64,000 bases of DNA, taken from positions 682,001 through 746,000 of the forward strand of contig NZ_JACHZR010000002.1 in assembly GCF_014193695.1 (NCBI RefSeq), in the 5' to 3' direction. Shown one piece after another: positions 43,454 through 52,528 of the stretch; positions within the stretch are counted from its first letter, which is position 1, and each line of letters starts with the position of its first letter. The stretch is from Rhizobium sp. BK316 (GTDB lineage: Bacteria > Pseudomonadota > Alphaproteobacteria > Rhizobiales > Rhizobiaceae). The notes under the pieces are model-generated. The model ran no database searches. It worked only from the letters and a program-made list of their open reading frames with translations, and was not told the origin of the DNA. The position numbers were made by a program, and so were the translations under genes.

Positions 43454-44440
43454 TCAGATTTCCACGACGACCTTGCCCTTGGCCTGCCGGCTTTCGAGCA
43501 GACGATAGGCATCACTTACCTCGGCAAGAGAAAACTGCCGCGGGTCCAGATTCGGCATCAACGTTCCGGCTTCGACGCGTATGGCAATATGCCTGAGGAT
43601 ATCGCCATGATGGGCGCGGTCCTCGCCGGTCAGAAGCGGTGCCAGCGTAAAGACACCGGAATAGGTCGCTCCCTTGAAGGAGAGCGGTGCCAGCGAATGC
43701 GTACCCCAGCCCAGGCTGGTGACCACATGGCCGAACTTGGCGACGGCCTGGAAGGCAGCATCGAGGCCCTTTCCGCCGATCGTATCATAGACGATGTCGA
43801 AACCCTTCCCGTCCGTATACCGGGCGACATAGTCATCGACGGTCGCAACCCCATAGTCGATCGGCGTGGCACCGATACTGCTGATGTATTCAGCCTTCGA
43901 ACCGCCGTCGACGGCATAGACCTCGGCACCGGCGGCAACGGCCATTTGCACGGTGATATGGCCGACGCCACCACCGCCGCCGATGACCAGCACCTTGTGG
44001 CCCGCTCTCACCTGGGTGCGTTCTTCGAGACCTTCCCAGGCGGTGATCGCAATCAGCGGCAGGGCAGCGGCCTCACGCATGGAAAGATTACGCGGCTTGA
44101 GCGCGACGAGATCGGCATCGACGGCTGCGAATTCGGCAAGCGATCCCTGCAGGCCACCCACGCCTCCGGTCATGCCATAGACCTCGTCACCGGCGCGAAA
44201 GCCGGTCACACCGGGGCCGACCGCTTCGACGATGCCGGCCATATCGATGCCGAGAATGGCGGGCAGGGGATGACGGGCATGAGCAGCCTCATTGGCCCGG
44301 ATCTTGAGATCCAACGGATTGAGCGCCGCGGCCTTGATGCGGACGAGGATCTGGCCCGCCCGGGCAACAGGCTTTTCGATCTCGGCAATGGTGAATTCGG
44401 TATTCTGTGCTTCGACAAGTGCTGCTTTCATCGTGCTCAT
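43454..44440 (-). CDS. Zinc-independent NAD(P)-dependent alcohol dehydrogenase/quinone reductase
   Basis: A 328-residue MDR-family protein. The nucleotide loop is VLVIGGGGGVGHITVQMAVA and the substrate part starts AALNPLDLKIRANE. The zinc-binding Cys/His ligands of alcohol dehydrogenases are missing, so it is of the quinone-oxidoreductase type, reducing a quinone or enone with NADPH. It is divergent from the LysR gene at 44509, with about 70 bp between starts, and that regulator is the likely controller. Confidence 0.85.
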   Translation of the reverse strand: MSTMKAALVEAQNTEFTIAEIEKPVARAGQILVRIKAAALNPLDLKIRANEAAHARHPLPAILGIDMAGIVEAVGPGVTGFRAGDEVYGMTGGVGGLQGSLAEFAAVDADLVALKPRNLSMREAAALPLIAITAWEGLEERTQVRAGHKVLVIGGGGGVGHITVQMAVAAGAEVYAVDGGSKAEYISSIGATPIDYGVATVDDYVARYTDGKGFDIVYDTIGGKGLDAAFQAVAKFGHVVTSLGWGTHSLAPLSFKGATYSGVFTLAPLLTGEDRAHHGDILRHIAIRVEAGTLMPNLDPRQFSLAEVSDAYRLLESRQAKGKVVVEI

Positions 44441-44508
44441 GAAACTCTCCTTGGTTTGTTGGCCGCAGAATGCCGCATTGAATTCTGAATGGAAATCAAA
44501 GATAACGA

Positions 44509-45435
44509 ATGAAAGCCATGCATTTTTGTTTGAAGCTGAGCCCTGGAATTAAGCACTTGGAATGGAGCGACCTGAAACTCTTCCTGGCGATTGCCCGGCT
44601 CGGGACGCTGGGTGCTGCCGCACGAAGCCTCGGTCTGACCCAGCCGACCATGGGACGCCGGCTGCGGGCGCTTGAGGCCTCGCTCGGCCAGACGCTTTTC
44701 CAGCGCACGGCCGAAGGGTTCGTGCTGACGGATGAGGGAGCGACGGTCTTTGCCCATGCCGAACGCATGGAAGAGGAGGCGTTCGGTCTGGAGCGCGAAC
44801 TCGCCGGCCAGAACAGGCAGCTCGACGGCTTGCTGCGGCTCTCCTCGTCGGATTGGTTCGGCGCCCATGTCCTGTCACCGGTTCTGGCGGAGTTTTCTAC
44901 CACCTATCCCAAGGTCGTCATCGAACTCTTGACCGACAGCCGGCTTCTCAGCCTCTCACGACGCGAGGCCGATATCGTCTTCCGGATCGCGCCTTTCACC
45001 GAGACGGAGGTCATGTCCCGCAAGCTCCTGCATATCGATTATGGTCTCTATATCCGCCGCGGCTTGCCGCATCCGAAGGCGGGCGATGGCGCGGGCTCCC
45101 GGCTCGTCACCATGGACGAGGCCTTCGGCGGCATGCCCGACGTCGGCTGGTTGCAGCGGCTGCTGCCGAAGGCCGAGATCACCATGCGCAGCAATAACAG
45201 GGATGTGCAGGCGACCCTTTGTGTCAGAGGCGCCGGTCTTGCCGTCCTGCCGCGGCCGCTTGGCGATGCCATTCCAGCCATCGAGCCGGTCGATCTTGGC
45301 GAAGCGCCGCCCGGCCGCGACACATGGGTCGGCTATCACCGCGACATGCGGCGGCTCGCCCGGTTGAGGGCGCTGCTCGATCTCATCATCGAACGGCTCG
45401 CGCATCAATCAGCTGAACCTCAGCGCTCCCAGTAG
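44509..45435 (+). CDS. LysR-type transcriptional regulator
   Basis: A 308-residue LysR regulator. The DNA-binding region is DLKLFLAIARLGTLGAAARS, then LGLTQPTMGRRLRALEASLG. ATG 44509 is taken; an in-frame TTG at about 44560 (LEWSDLKL) would give the usual LysR N-terminus. It is divergent from the oxidoreductase gene, its likely target. Its 3' end overlaps the end of the next LysR gene by 16 bp in convergent orientation. Confidence 0.85.
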   Translation: MKAMHFCLKLSPGIKHLEWSDLKLFLAIARLGTLGAAARSLGLTQPTMGRRLRALEASLGQTLFQRTAEGFVLTDEGATVFAHAERMEEEAFGLERELAGQNRQLDGLLRLSSSDWFGAHVLSPVLAEFSTTYPKVVIELLTDSRLLSLSRREADIVFRIAPFTETEVMSRKLLHIDYGLYIRRGLPHPKAGDGAGSRLVTMDEAFGGMPDVGWLQRLLPKAEITMRSNNRDVQATLCVRGAGLAVLPRPLGDAIPAIEPVDLGEAPPGRDTWVGYHRDMRRLARLRALLDLIIERLAHQSAEPQRSQ

Positions 45436-46316
45436 GGAACCGGGCCGTAGAGCTCGGCCAGAAAATCGATGAACAGCCGAACCTTGGCCGGCAGAAACTG
45501 CCGGCTTGGGTAAACCGCCGAGAGCGTGACATTGTGCGAGCCCTCATAGGCCGGCAGCACCTGCACGAGCTTGCCGTTCTTCAGCTCCTCGCCAATGTCC
45601 CAGGTGGAGCGCAGCGCAATGCCGAGGCCGGCAATCACCGTTTCGCGGATTACCTCGCTGGAATTGGTGATCAGCATGCCCTCCGGCCGCAGGCTGAAGG
45701 CTCCATCCGGGCCGTCGAGCCGCCAGACGTCGTTGTTGTGGGCCGGCAGGCAGCGGTGCTGCTTCAACTCTTCGATATGTTTTGGCATGCCATGGGCGGC
45801 AACATAGTCAGGCGAGGCACAGAGCACGCGGCGCACGGGCGCCAGCCGGCGTGCGACAAGGCTGGAATCGGTCAGCTCCGCAATGCGGATGGCAAGATCG
45901 AAGCCGCCGCCAATGATATCGCTGAACTCATCCGTCAACACCAGGTTGATGGCGAGTTCCGGATGCGCCTCCATGAAGGCTTTCAGATGCGGCGCGATAT
46001 GCATCCGCCCGAAGGAGGTGGGGGCGGAGATCTTCAGCGTGCCGTGCATCTGCGCCGAGCGACCGGAAATATAGAATTCCGCCTCTTCCAGCCCCGCCAG
46101 AATGCCGAGCACGCGGTCGTAAAAACCCTGGCCGGCTTCCGTCAGCGAGATCTGCCGCGTTGTACGCTGCAGAAGCCGTGTGCCGAGCCGGTCTTCCAGC
46201 CGCTTGATGCGCTTGGAAACGACGGCAGGGGAAAAGCCGAGCGCGCGGCCGGCGAGCGACATGCTGCCGGTCGAAACGACCTTGGCAAAGATTTCGAGAT
46301 CACCCAGATTGGTCAT
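45420..46316 (-). CDS. LysR-type transcriptional regulator, divergent from glcD
   Basis: A 298-residue LysR regulator. The helix-turn-helix is EIFAKVVSTGSMSLAGRALG, then FSPAVVSKRIKRLEDRLGTRLL. It is transcribed away from glcDEF, with about 135 bp between starts. That intergenic sequence is AT-rich near 46320-46360, with a T-rich segment that could hold LysR sites. It is the natural candidate for controlling glycolate oxidation, but this is inferred from position only. Confidence 0.85.
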   Translation of the reverse strand: MTNLGDLEIFAKVVSTGSMSLAGRALGFSPAVVSKRIKRLEDRLGTRLLQRTTRQISLTEAGQGFYDRVLGILAGLEEAEFYISGRSAQMHGTLKISAPTSFGRMHIAPHLKAFMEAHPELAINLVLTDEFSDIIGGGFDLAIRIAELTDSSLVARRLAPVRRVLCASPDYVAAHGMPKHIEELKQHRCLPAHNNDVWRLDGPDGAFSLRPEGMLITNSSEVIRETVIAGLGIALRSTWDIGEELKNGKLVQVLPAYEGSHNVTLSAVYPSRQFLPAKVRLFIDFLAELYGPVPYWER

Positions 46317-46452
46317 AAGCTTTTATAACTTTTTCTCTTTTGGCATAAGTGCTTAACATTTGCGCCGGTTTCGGGAAAGTGCTAAGCCGAAGGAACCGTT
46401 CGCAGGGAGGATTTGCGGCCGGTTTCCGTGATGCCGGCCGAGGGAGAACGCC

Positions 46453-47892
46453 ATGTCCGACGCCATTTCGTTTCTCGCTCCACGTCCCGATGTCCTGGCG
46501 CGCCGCAAGGAAATCGTTGCCGATCTTATCGATCTCCTGCCGCCGGAATGTCTGATCCATGAAGCGCGCGAACTCGTGCCCTTCGAGACGGATGCCTTCG
46601 TTTCCTACCGCCGCCTGCCGCTCGCCGTCGCCCTGCCACGCTCGACGGCGGAAGTGGCAACCGTTATGAAATACTGTCATCGCTACGGCATTCCGGTTGT
46701 CCCGCGCGGCGCCGGCACGTCGCTTTCGGGCGGTGCGATCCCGCAGGAAGATGCAGTCGTGCTCGGCCTGTCGAAGATGAACCGCATCCTCGAAATCGAC
46801 TTTGCCAATCGCTGCGCCGTCGTTCAGGCCGGTGTCACCAATCTCAACATTTCGGAAGCCGTCTCCGCGGATGGTTTCTTCTATGCGCCGGACCCGAGCT
46901 CCCAGCTCGCCTGCACGATCGGCGGCAATATCGGCATGAATTCCGGTGGCGCACACTGTCTGAAATATGGCGTGACGACCAACAACCTGCTCGGTGTGAA
47001 AATGGTGCTGACCGACGGCACGGTGATCGAACTCGGCGGCAAGGCCCTGGATGCAGCAGGCTACGATCTGCTCGGCCTCGTCTGCGGCCATGAGGGCCAG
47101 CTCGGGATCGTCACCGAAGCGACCGTGCGGCTCATCGCCAAGCCGGAGGGTGCCCGCCCGGTACTATTTGGTTTCGAAAGCTCCGAGGAAGCCGGCCGCT
47201 GCGTTGCCGATGTGATCGCCGCCGGCATCATTCCCGTTGCCATCGAATTCATGGACAAGCCGGCGATCGAGATCTGCGAGGCCTTCGCCCATGCCGGTTA
47301 TCCGCTCGATGTCGGCGCGTTGCTGATCGTCGAGGTCGAGGGATCGGAAACGGAAATGGACGACATGCTGAAAAGCATCGTCGACATCGCTCGCACCCAT
47401 GGCGTCAAGACGGTGCGCGAATGCCAGTCGGCGACCGAGGCGGCGCTGATCTGGAAGGGTCGCAAGTCTGCTTTCGGCGCCACCGGCCGCATCGCCGATT
47501 ATATCTGCATGGATGGCACGGTGCCGCTGAGCCAGCTTTCGCATGTGTTGCAACGCACGTCGGAGATCGTTGCAAGTTACGGCCTGCGCGTCGCCAACGT
47601 CTTCCATGCCGGCGACGGCAACATGCATCCGCTGATCCTCTTCAATGCCAATGATCCAGAGGATGCCGCCAAGGCCGAAGCGGCCGGCAACGACATCCTG
47701 AAGCTCTGCGTCGATGCCGGCGGCTGCCTGACCGGCGAACACGGCGTCGGTATCGAGAAACGTGACCTGATGCGCCATCAATATTCCGAGGCCGATCTCG
47801 CCCAGCAGATGGCGGCACGCGCCGCGTTCGATCCGCAATGGCTGCTAAACCCGTCCAAGGTCTTCCCGCTTGAGGGGCGTTCGGCCGCATGA
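46453..47892 (+). CDS. glcD: Glycolate oxidase subunit GlcD (FAD-linked)
   Basis: A 479-residue flavoprotein subunit that oxidises glycolate to glyoxylate, feeding the glyoxylate pathway. FAD-binding motifs are PVVPRGAGTSLSGGAIPQED and CTIGGNIGMNSGGAHCLKYG; the C-terminal part has LRVANVFHAGDGNMHPLIL and the GEHGVGIEKRD block of FAD-linked oxidases. The stop overlaps the glcE start by four bases (47889-47892), showing translational coupling in a glcDEF operon. Confidence 0.95.
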   Translation: MSDAISFLAPRPDVLARRKEIVADLIDLLPPECLIHEARELVPFETDAFVSYRRLPLAVALPRSTAEVATVMKYCHRYGIPVVPRGAGTSLSGGAIPQEDAVVLGLSKMNRILEIDFANRCAVVQAGVTNLNISEAVSADGFFYAPDPSSQLACTIGGNIGMNSGGAHCLKYGVTTNNLLGVKMVLTDGTVIELGGKALDAAGYDLLGLVCGHEGQLGIVTEATVRLIAKPEGARPVLFGFESSEEAGRCVADVIAAGIIPVAIEFMDKPAIEICEAFAHAGYPLDVGALLIVEVEGSETEMDDMLKSIVDIARTHGVKTVRECQSATEAALIWKGRKSAFGATGRIADYICMDGTVPLSQLSHVLQRTSEIVASYGLRVANVFHAGDGNMHPLILFNANDPEDAAKAEAAGNDILKLCVDAGGCLTGEHGVGIEKRDLMRHQYSEADLAQQMAARAAFDPQWLLNPSKVFPLEGRSAA

Positions 47893-49094
47893 TCGATCTG
47901 GTGCCGGCAAGCGAAGAGGAAGCCGCAGCAATCATCCGTGCGCATGCACAAGAGGGCCGTGCGCTTGCCATCAGCGGCGGCGACACGCGCTCGGGCTTCG
48001 GCAATGCCGTCGAGGCGAAGGATCGCCTGCGCTCGACCGGCCTTTCCGGCATTGTCGCCTATAATCCCGGTGAAATGGTGATGACCGCAAAGGCGGGCAC
48101 GCCGCTTGCCGAAGTCCAGGCAGCGCTGGCCGAAAACAGCCAGATGCTGGCCTTCGAGCCCATGGATCACCGCGCCCTGATGGGCACGTCGGGTGAACCG
48201 ACGATCGGCGGCGTCTTTGCCGCCAACGTCTCCGGTCCGCGCCGCTTCGTGGCGGGTGCGGCGCGCGACAGCCTGCTCGGTATCCGCTTCGTCAATGGCA
48301 GGGGCGAGATCATCAAGGCCGGCGGCCGGGTGATGAAGAATGTCACCGGCCTCGATCTGGTGAAGCTGCTTGCCGGTTCGTACGGCACGCTCGGTTTCCT
48401 GACAGAGGTGACTTTCCGCGTGCCGCCGTGCCCCAAGACTGAGGAAACCATCGTCATCTCCGGTCTCAACGATGCCGAGGCTGCAAATGTGATGGCAGCG
48501 GCCATGGCTCGGCCGGTGGAAGTCTCGGGTGCCGCCCATCTGCCGTTGACCGTGACCTGGAAATTCCTCGGCGGCAAGCTGCCGGAGGGAGAGGCGACGG
48601 TGCTGCGCATCGAAGGCCTGCCCGGCTCGGTGGACTCACGCGCGGCAAAGCTTCTGTCGGCGATGGGGTCGTTCGGTCAGGCCGTAAGACTCGATCAGGC
48701 CGCCAGCCGGCAGCTCTGGCAGGAGATCCGCGACGTGGCACCCTATGCCGATGGAACCGCGCGGCCCGTCTGGCGCGTGTCCATGGCGCCAAGCATCGGC
48801 CACCAGCTCGTTGCGGCCTTGAGGCTCGAAGCCGGCGTCGATGCCTTCTATGACTGGCAGGGTGGTCTCGTCTGGATGCGCATGGAAGCCGATCCGGAGG
48901 CCGATCTCGTCCGCCGCTTCGTCAAGGCGCTTGGCGGCGGTCATGCGACGCTGATCCGTGCACCCGCTGGTGCTAGGGCTGCGATATCGACCTTTCAGCC
49001 TGAGGAGGAGGCCGTGGCATTGCTGTCGCGCCGGGTGAAACAAAGCTTCGATCCGGCAGGGATCTTCAATCCGGACAAGATGGCGAGACATTGA
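47889..49094 (+). CDS. glcE: Glycolate oxidase subunit GlcE
   Basis: A 401-residue FAD-binding subunit. It shares the FAD_binding_4 layout with GlcD (ALAISGGDTRSGFGNAVE; PTIGGVFAANVSGPRRFVAG) but lacks its C-terminal substrate half. It partners GlcD and GlcF in the membrane-associated glycolate oxidase. It starts inside the last codons of glcD and ends two bases before glcF, so the three are one operon. Confidence 0.92.
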   Translation: MIDLVPASEEEAAAIIRAHAQEGRALAISGGDTRSGFGNAVEAKDRLRSTGLSGIVAYNPGEMVMTAKAGTPLAEVQAALAENSQMLAFEPMDHRALMGTSGEPTIGGVFAANVSGPRRFVAGAARDSLLGIRFVNGRGEIIKAGGRVMKNVTGLDLVKLLAGSYGTLGFLTEVTFRVPPCPKTEETIVISGLNDAEAANVMAAAMARPVEVSGAAHLPLTVTWKFLGGKLPEGEATVLRIEGLPGSVDSRAAKLLSAMGSFGQAVRLDQAASRQLWQEIRDVAPYADGTARPVWRVSMAPSIGHQLVAALRLEAGVDAFYDWQGGLVWMRMEADPEADLVRRFVKALGGGHATLIRAPAGARAAISTFQPEEEAVALLSRRVKQSFDPAGIFNPDKMARH

Positions 49095-49095
49095 A

Positions 49096-50406
49096 ATGCA
49101 GACCAACTTCACCCTTGCCCAGCTTGCCGATCCGCATGTGGCCGAATCCGAGCAGATCCTGCGCAAATGCGTGCATTGCGGTTTCTGCACCGCCACCTGT
49201 CCGACCTATGTGACCCTCGGCAACGAGCTCGACAGCCCGCGCGGGCGCATCTACCTCATCAAGGACATGCTGGAAAACGACCGTGCGGCCGATACCGAGG
49301 TCGTCACCCATATCGACCGCTGTTTGTCCTGCCTCGCTTGCACCACGACCTGTCCTTCCGGCGTCGATTACATGCATCTCGTCGACCATGCCCGGGTCCA
49401 TATCGAAAAGACCTATAAGCGGCCGTTCATGAACCGGCTGACGCGGGCCATCCTCGCAGCGGTGCTGCCCTATCCCGGCCGCTTTCGGGCGGCTCTTGCG
49501 CTGGCCCGCATCGGCCGTCCCTTTGCCGGCCTGATGCGCGGACCCGCGCTGAAGCCCTTTGCCGCCATGCTGGCGCTTGCGCCGAGCAGCATTCCGGCAC
49601 CTTCGCCCTTCGCTCGGCCCGGCCGACATGAGCCGCAGGCCGAACGCCGCGGCCGTGTCGCGATCCTCACCGGCTGTGCACAGCCCGTTCTCGATCCCGC
49701 CATCAACGAGGCGACCATCCGGCTGCTGACGCGCCTTGGTATAGAGGTCGTCGTCCCCGAGGGCGAAGTCTGCTGCGGTTCCCTGGTCCACCACATGGGA
49801 CACGAGGAACAGGCCCTGGCTTCGGCCCGCGCCAATGTCGATGTCTGGACCCGCGAAATCGAGGCTGGCGGCCTCGACGCGATCATCATCACCGCTTCCG
49901 GCTGCGGCACGACGATCAAGGATTACGGCCACATGCTGCGCCTTGACGCGGCCTATGCCGGCAAGGCGGCGCGCGTCTCGGCTCTTGCCAAGGATATCAC
50001 CGAGTATCTTGCTGGACTCGAACTGCCTGCGCACATGCCGAGGGGCATTACGGTTGCCTATCATTCCGCCTGCTCCATGCAGCACGGCCAGAAGATCACC
50101 ATGGCGCCGAAGCATCTGCTCAAGGCGGCAGGTTTTACCGTTCGCGATCCGGCGGAAGGCCACCTCTGTTGCGGCTCGGCCGGTACCTACAACATCATGC
50201 AGCCGGATATTTCCGCGGCCCTCAAGACCCGCAAGGTCAAGAACATCGAGGCCACGAAGGCGGATATCATCGCGACAGGCAATATCGGCTGCATCACGCA
50301 GATAAGGTCGGGCACATCAACGCCGATCCTGCATACGGTCGAACTCCTGGATTGGGCTTACGGAGGCTCTGTGCCTGAAAAATTAAGAGGTTTGCAGCTA
50401 GCCTGA
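49096..50406 (+). CDS. glcF: Glycolate oxidase iron-sulfur subunit GlcF
   Basis: A 436-residue subunit that passes electrons from GlcDE onward. It holds two 4Fe-4S motifs: CVHCGFCTATCPTY (about residues 25-38) and CLSCLACTTTCPSGV (about 77-91). Two CCG-type domains follow, EVCCGSLVHHMG and HLCCGSAGTYN, typical of GlcF/heterodisulfide-reductase proteins. Start and stop spacing places it as the last gene of glcDEF. Confidence 0.95.
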   Translation: MQTNFTLAQLADPHVAESEQILRKCVHCGFCTATCPTYVTLGNELDSPRGRIYLIKDMLENDRAADTEVVTHIDRCLSCLACTTTCPSGVDYMHLVDHARVHIEKTYKRPFMNRLTRAILAAVLPYPGRFRAALALARIGRPFAGLMRGPALKPFAAMLALAPSSIPAPSPFARPGRHEPQAERRGRVAILTGCAQPVLDPAINEATIRLLTRLGIEVVVPEGEVCCGSLVHHMGHEEQALASARANVDVWTREIEAGGLDAIIITASGCGTTIKDYGHMLRLDAAYAGKAARVSALAKDITEYLAGLELPAHMPRGITVAYHSACSMQHGQKITMAPKHLLKAAGFTVRDPAEGHLCCGSAGTYNIMQPDISAALKTRKVKNIEATKADIIATGNIGCITQIRSGTSTPILHTVELLDWAYGGSVPEKLRGLQLA

Positions 50407-50445
50407 GAGTACCGATTCATTGGCGGATCGCAGGGAGTTTTGGCT

Positions 50446-50886
50446 ATGTGGCGCGGATTGATGGTGCTTGGCATGTTGCTCGGCGCGGCTGGTGCGGCGC
50501 ACGCCGATGTCAGATATTTCTGTTCTGCCGATGACAAGGACGTGCGCTTTACCCTCGAAAGCGCGTTTGAAGACGGAGGCGGCCACAAGCTCATCCATTT
50601 TCGCGGCGCGCTGATGCTCAAGGACGCTTCCAAATCCGAAAACTTCAGCAAGCGGATCTTCGAATCGAAGGACCTGACGAACCGCTGGTCGCGCGATGGC
50701 GACCTGCGCCTGGAAGTCTTCGATACGGAAGGGGACGACACCGGAAGCGAGTCGCTGGATCTCGCGGTTCTCGCCGGCGGGAAAGGCAAGTCTTCGCCGA
50801 ATTTCGGCGGCACCTACGCGCTGCGGATCGAAAGCGGCGCCAGCTTCTTCGTTGTGGAAGGCAAGGTGATCTGCGGCACGAAATAG
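50446..50886 (+). CDS. Hypothetical exported protein
   Basis: A 146-residue protein. ATG 50446 is preceded by AGGGAG. A signal peptide (MWRGLMVLGMLLGAAGAAHA, cleavage expected after AHA) leads to a soluble domain beginning DVRYFCSADDKDVRFTL and ending with a second cysteine (VICGTK). The two cysteines may form a disulphide bond. No family is recognised. It stands after glcF, about 40 bp on, possibly in the same transcript. Confidence 0.65.
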   Translation: MWRGLMVLGMLLGAAGAAHADVRYFCSADDKDVRFTLESAFEDGGGHKLIHFRGALMLKDASKSENFSKRIFESKDLTNRWSRDGDLRLEVFDTEGDDTGSESLDLAVLAGGKGKSSPNFGGTYALRIESGASFFVVEGKVICGTK

Positions 50887-50902
50887 TCCCGCGGCTCGAA
50901 TT

Positions 50903-51598
50903 CTACCAGTGGTATGAAATACCGACATTGACCGCGTTGGTGACGATGTTCGTCTTCAGACGGTCGCCGCTGTCGATCGGCACGTCGACGCGCGAATAGG
51001 TGCCCTTGTATTCGACGAAGGTCGACCAGTTGTCGGTGACGCGGAAGTCGACGCCGGCCTGCGCCTGGAGGGTCACGCCACCGAATTCGTAGTCGAAGGT
51101 CGTGCCCTGGGGACGGGTGACTTCGACATGCGGAATGTTCACGCCGACACCGGCGCCGAGATAGGGGGTCCAGCGGCGCGCCGGGTCCTTGAAGCGATAG
51201 AGGCCGTTGACCGTCAGCAGGTTCAGGCCGTCGGTGAATTCGAAATGCGTCCAGCCCGGCGAACGCGCCATGGTTTCGTCGTCGGCATAGACCTTGTCAT
51301 GGGTGTAGTCGAGCGACACGCCCCAGTTCGGCAGGTTGAAGTCGCCCAGCCACCAGGTGACGCGGCCGCCGTAATAGGGCGGGCTGCCGAAGGACTTGCC
51401 TTCCCAGCCAGCACTGAAGGAGGTGCCGTCGGAAACATCGACGTGGCTGTGCGGTGCCGTCTGGTAACCGCCGTAGATGGAAAATTCCAGATCTTCGGCC
51501 GAAGCCGTGCCGGCAACCGATGCAAGAGCGGAAAACGCAAGGCCTGCCAGAAGCGAGGTGGCCAGAAGCGAGGTGGAAAGACGCAATGCATATGCCAT
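50903..51598 (-). CDS. Outer-membrane beta-barrel protein, LpxQ (lipid A oxidase)-like
   Basis: A 231-residue protein from ATG 51598; the frame runs up to 51619. A signal peptide ends near SAEDLEF. The mature part is beta-rich with alternating aromatic residues (EFSIYGGYQTAPHSH; YYGGRVTWWLGDF) and ends in a Trp (VGISYHW), as expected of an outer-membrane barrel. The pattern resembles rhizobial LpxQ, which oxidises the proximal glucosamine of lipid A. This assignment is from memory and could be a paralogue of unknown activity. Confidence 0.7.
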   Translation of the reverse strand: MAYALRLSTSLLATSLLAGLAFSALASVAGTASAEDLEFSIYGGYQTAPHSHVDVSDGTSFSAGWEGKSFGSPPYYGGRVTWWLGDFNLPNWGVSLDYTHDKVYADDETMARSPGWTHFEFTDGLNLLTVNGLYRFKDPARRWTPYLGAGVGVNIPHVEVTRPQGTTFDYEFGGVTLQAQAGVDFRVTDNWSTFVEYKGTYSRVDVPIDSGDRLKTNIVTNAVNVGISYHW

Positions 51599-51676
51599 TG
51601 AATATCCCCGAACGACCAAAAAGGTTATCAGTTCGATTCATTGGCAGAGTTCTGTGTCACAATTTTAAAAAATAAA

Positions 51677-51706
51677 AAGGCGCATCCGAGTGCGCCTTCA
51701 TTTTTT
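51677..51706 (-). terminator. Intrinsic terminator for the L,D-transpeptidase gene
   Basis: AAGGCGCA (51677-51684) pairs with TGCGCCTT (51691-51698) around a six-base loop. T-runs occur on both sides, so it can work in either direction. It lies just after the minus-strand gene that ends at 51721. Confidence 0.65.
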
Positions 51707-51720
51707 GCCGGAAGCGTCGC

Positions 51721-52392
51721 TCAACCGCCGAACATGGTGCGCAGGATATCGATGCCCTTGTCCTGGAAAGCGACGTTGCCCTGCTTGTTGCCGGGGCCGA
51801 CGACGATGACCTTGGTGCCGACGGAGACGCGCTTGTAAAGATGCGACACGTCGTCGTTCATCATGCGAATGCAGCCGGAGGACATGTTGAGGCCGATCGT
51901 CCAGGGCTGGTTCGTGCCGTGAATGCGGAAGATCGTGTCGCGGCCGCCCTTGTAGAGATACATGGCACGCGCGCCGAGCGGATTGTCGGGGCCGCCGGGC
52001 TGAACGGCGGGAAGATTGTGACCCGCACGCGCTTCGCGGGCGCGCATCTCAGCCGGCGGCGTCCAGCTCGGCCATTCGGCCATGCGCCCGACCGTTACGA
52101 CACCCGACCAGCCGAAGCCGTCGCGGCCGACGCCGATACCGTAGCGCGTGGCGCGGTTGTTGCCTTCGACGAGGTAGAGAAACTTGTTATTGGTGTCGAC
52201 GATAACAGTGCCGGGCTTTTCGCTGGTAGCTAGACGGACGACACGCTTGCGGAACTGCGGCTTGATCTCGCGGGTCTGCTTGACGCCACGCACGGCGTCC
52301 GTAGCCGTCATGACCGGTTCCGCGCTGACGGTCACGACCGTACAGGACAACGCAACGGCAGCCGCCGCCGCGAGCCTCAGAAATTGCTTCAT
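51721..52392 (-). CDS. L,D-transpeptidase (YkuD family), copy 1
   Basis: A 223-residue exported protein. An N-terminal signal (LRLAAAAAVALSCTVVTVSA) precedes the YkuD domain. The active-site block reads IHGTNQPWTIGLNMSSGCIR, holding the catalytic His and the conserved SxGCxR Cys. Such enzymes cross-link peptidoglycan (3-3 links) or attach proteins to it. A second copy lies about 140 bp away on the same strand, so the pair arose by duplication. Confidence 0.9.
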   Translation of the reverse strand: MKQFLRLAAAAAVALSCTVVTVSAEPVMTATDAVRGVKQTREIKPQFRKRVVRLATSEKPGTVIVDTNNKFLYLVEGNNRATRYGIGVGRDGFGWSGVVTVGRMAEWPSWTPPAEMRAREARAGHNLPAVQPGGPDNPLGARAMYLYKGGRDTIFRIHGTNQPWTIGLNMSSGCIRMMNDDVSHLYKRVSVGTKVIVVGPGNKQGNVAFQDKGIDILRTMFGG

Positions 52393-52483
52393 TTTCGATA
52401 CCCTCTCCTTCAGGACCGCTAGAGGCTAGTCAAATCGGTTTGAATTTCAAGTCGGAGAGGTGAGGGACGCGATTTTTTGTTGT

Positions 52484-52514
52484 CCAGCGGGCGGCTGTTC
52501 TTGCCGCCCGCTGG
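52484..52514. terminator. Hairpin between the two transpeptidase genes
   Basis: CCAGCGGGCGGC (52484-52495) and GCCGCCCGCTGG (52503-52514) are perfect 12-bp arms with a seven-base loop. There is no good T-run in the minus direction, so it may attenuate or stabilise messages instead of ending them. Confidence 0.4.
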
Positions 52515-52528
52515 CCGTTATTTGCTTT